Under the pieces are notes generated by a model. The model saw nothing but the letters and a program-made list of their open reading frames with translations. It made no database searches and was not told where the DNA came from. A program made the position numbers and the translations under genes. A DNA stretch of 45,077 nt from Acidimicrobiia bacterium (GTDB lineage: Bacteria > Actinomycetota > Acidimicrobiia > Acidimicrobiales > Poriferisodalaceae). Shown here piece by piece: positions 44,234-45,077 of this stretch. Numbering within the stretch: the first letter of the stretch is position 1; every line of letters begins with the position of its first letter. The stretch covers positions 1-45,077 of the forward strand of contig JAJEBN010000107.1 in assembly GCA_022822525.1 (NCBI GenBank), in the 5' to 3' direction.

Positions 44234-44445
44234 CTAGAACGATTCTCGGGCGGCCTGGCAGGCTCTGCTGGCGTGGGAGGCCTCGTTGAAGCACCACGGA
44301 CGCCAGCCTTGAACCAGCCAGAGTTCGTAGGCGGTTGCGACATTCACCGTCGGGTCGAGCCACGCATCGCACGGTGAGGGAGGAAGCTCGCCGCTGTCAA
44401 AGACCGTTTCGTTGGCGAAGTAGCACCATTGCGCTGCGGGTTTGG
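44234..44445 (-). pseudogene. Remnant resembling the C-terminus of a lysozyme-like (transglycosylase) protein
   Basis: An open minus-strand reading without a usable start ends at TAG 44236-44234. It includes QWCYFANETVFDSG, then WLDPTVNVATAYELWLVQGW and RPWCF, then NEASHASRACQAARESF. The DPxxNVxxAxxLxxxxGWxPW pattern is that of the last helices of actinobacterial lytic-transglycosylase/lysozyme-like domains. The catalytic N-terminal part is missing, and the reading abuts the epimerase fragment at about 44446. It looks like a fossil cut by a rearrangement. Family guess is moderate. Confidence 0.4.
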
Positions 44446-44925
44446 ATGGATGGATGCCGTCGCATCGCTGGGGGCACCGGCTTCGTCGGCCTGAACACGG
44501 CGAAGGTGTTTGCCGAACGCGGCGACCAGGTCGTCGTCACCAGTCGCCGCCGCCTCGACGACGGGGGCGAAGCCCTCGCTACGGCCGATCCGGCGAGCAA
44601 CGCGATCTACCCGATGACGTTCAACTGCCTCGACGGCGCGGCCAGCACCGGAGTGTCGCGGGTGCTACTCGCGAGTCCGATCGCGATCTACGGAGGGCTG
44701 CGGCCGCCGTTCGACGAGGACGCCCTCTTTCCCACCCGGCCGGTCCGAGACCCCGAAGGCCTCCGGGTCCCGGTGTTCGAGACCGTGGTGAAGCGGACGG
44801 TCGAGATGATCGCGTTCGACTTCTCGGTCCCGATGCCGGCCCCGACCTCAGGCCTCGCCGCGGTCGAGACGTTCGCCGATACCTTCGCCGAGTACGTCGA
44901 CTGGCTCGGCGCTAACCCGTACTAG
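44446..44925 (+). pseudogene. NAD-dependent epimerase/dehydratase, internally deleted
   Basis: An extended short-chain dehydrogenase-like sequence of 159 residues, about half the family's usual length. The dinucleotide loop GGTGFVGLNTAKVFAERG is at the N-terminus, followed by VVVTSRRR. The sequence then jumps to ASTGVSRVLLASPIAIYGG, with the strands between missing. The catalytic Y-x3-K block appears as FETVVKRTVE with Phe for Tyr. After FDFSVPMPAPTSGLA the text jumps to AVETFADTFAEYVDWLGANPY, a typical end, so a large central part is also lost. An ATG at 44446 exists but with no ribosome site. I read this as a decaying gene. Confidence 0.7.
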
Positions 44926-44962
44926 CGGGCTGCTCTGCTAAGAGGATGCGCCGATAGGCGGG

Positions 44963-45077
44963 TCAGCGGGGTTGCCAGCGGTCTCGGTGGTCGATGAGCT
45001 TGATGGTGATGATCAGGGCGACGGCGAGTGCGAGCTGGGCGAGGCGATGGCGGGGCTCGCGGTCGGTGTTTCTTCGG
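44963..45077 (-). CDS. Partial C-terminus of an unidentified minus-strand gene, cut by the window edge
   Basis: The last 37 codons of a minus-strand reading that runs off the right edge, ending DHRDRWQPR and a TGA at 44965-44963. It contains a hydrophobic stretch LAQLALAVALIITIKLI between basic ends. A similar helix is found at the C-terminus of some transposases, but also in membrane proteins; I cannot decide. If it is a transposase it would explain the broken genes beside it. No inverted repeat typical of an insertion-sequence end is visible in the remaining 37 bases to 44926. Confidence 0.35.
   Translation of the reverse strand, partial: RRNTDREPRHRLAQLALAVALIITIKLIDHRDRWQPR

Noticed and set aside
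44056..44343. Minus-strand 95-codon reading across the lysozyme-like remnant and the small membrane gene
   Set aside because: Another frame gives better protein signals (a clean membrane helix and a lysozyme-like end), so this frame is a shadow.
1..45077. tRNA, rRNA or riboswitch genes
   Set aside because: No cloverleaf-like segment or conserved rRNA block was found in the gaps between genes.

Overview
The window is about 45 kb of GC-rich DNA from an actinobacterium. The evidence is a complete Pup-proteasome locus, a Ddn-type F420-dependent reductase, a DUF222/13E12-type HNH nuclease, many GTG starts, and many start/stop overlaps of the ATGA or GTGA type. The order trmI - arc - dop - pup - prcB - prcA - pafA - tatA/B - tatC - helY matches the mycobacterial block in outline. 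However pafB and pafC are missing, Pup ends in GGE, and a second type IIA topoisomerase pair follows. This points to a lineage outside the Mycobacteriales, perhaps Acidimicrobiia. That placement is an inference.

Layout. 1-1210: left edge, with an MFS transporter lacking its N-terminus. 1263-4121 (minus): a CaCA cation antiporter and a pentonate (arabonate-type) dehydratase of the IlvD/Edd family. 4265-8896 (plus): a four-gene operon for a 2-oxo acid/acetoin-type dehydrogenase, E1alpha-E1beta-AcoX-like-E2, with no E3. 8893-10709 (minus): an acyl-CoA dehydrogenase and a VOC protein. A perfect 10-bp inverted repeat lies in the divergent gap before the next genes. 10848-15287 (plus): a ThrH-like phosphatase, a Prx5-like peroxiredoxin, a ROK kinase with a 30-bp tandem repeat at its end, a PBP4-type carboxypeptidase and a LON-domain protein. 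15332-18001: three small envelope proteins, TrmI and a trypsin-like protease. 18006-18313: a minus-strand ferredoxin whose last codons lie in a 36-bp tandem repeat.

18486-25132 is the Pup-proteasome core: ARC/Mpa unfoldase, Dop, Pup, PrcB, PrcA and PafA. Pup is ligated to target lysines by PafA, removed by Dop, and recognised by the ARC coiled coil, which feeds substrates into the PrcA/PrcB barrel. 25186-32329 continues with a DUF3866 protein, signal peptidase I, a glycerophosphodiesterase (minus), a small membrane protein, TatA/B, TatC, a Ski2-like helicase (HelY) and a stand-alone diacylglycerol-kinase C-lobe protein.

32434-41244: a double-domain ThyX-like protein, a GNAT acetyltransferase, a NUDIX hydrolase, a basic repeat-bearing protein (minus), and a ParC/ParE-like topoisomerase pair with non-classical quinolone-region residues. 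41355-45077 is a decayed accessory edge. It holds the F420-type reductase, an HNH nuclease with a decapeptide-repeat insert, a 51-residue membrane peptide, a remnant resembling a lysozyme-like C-terminus, an internally deleted epimerase and a partial unknown ORF. I see no rRNA, tRNA or CRISPR array.
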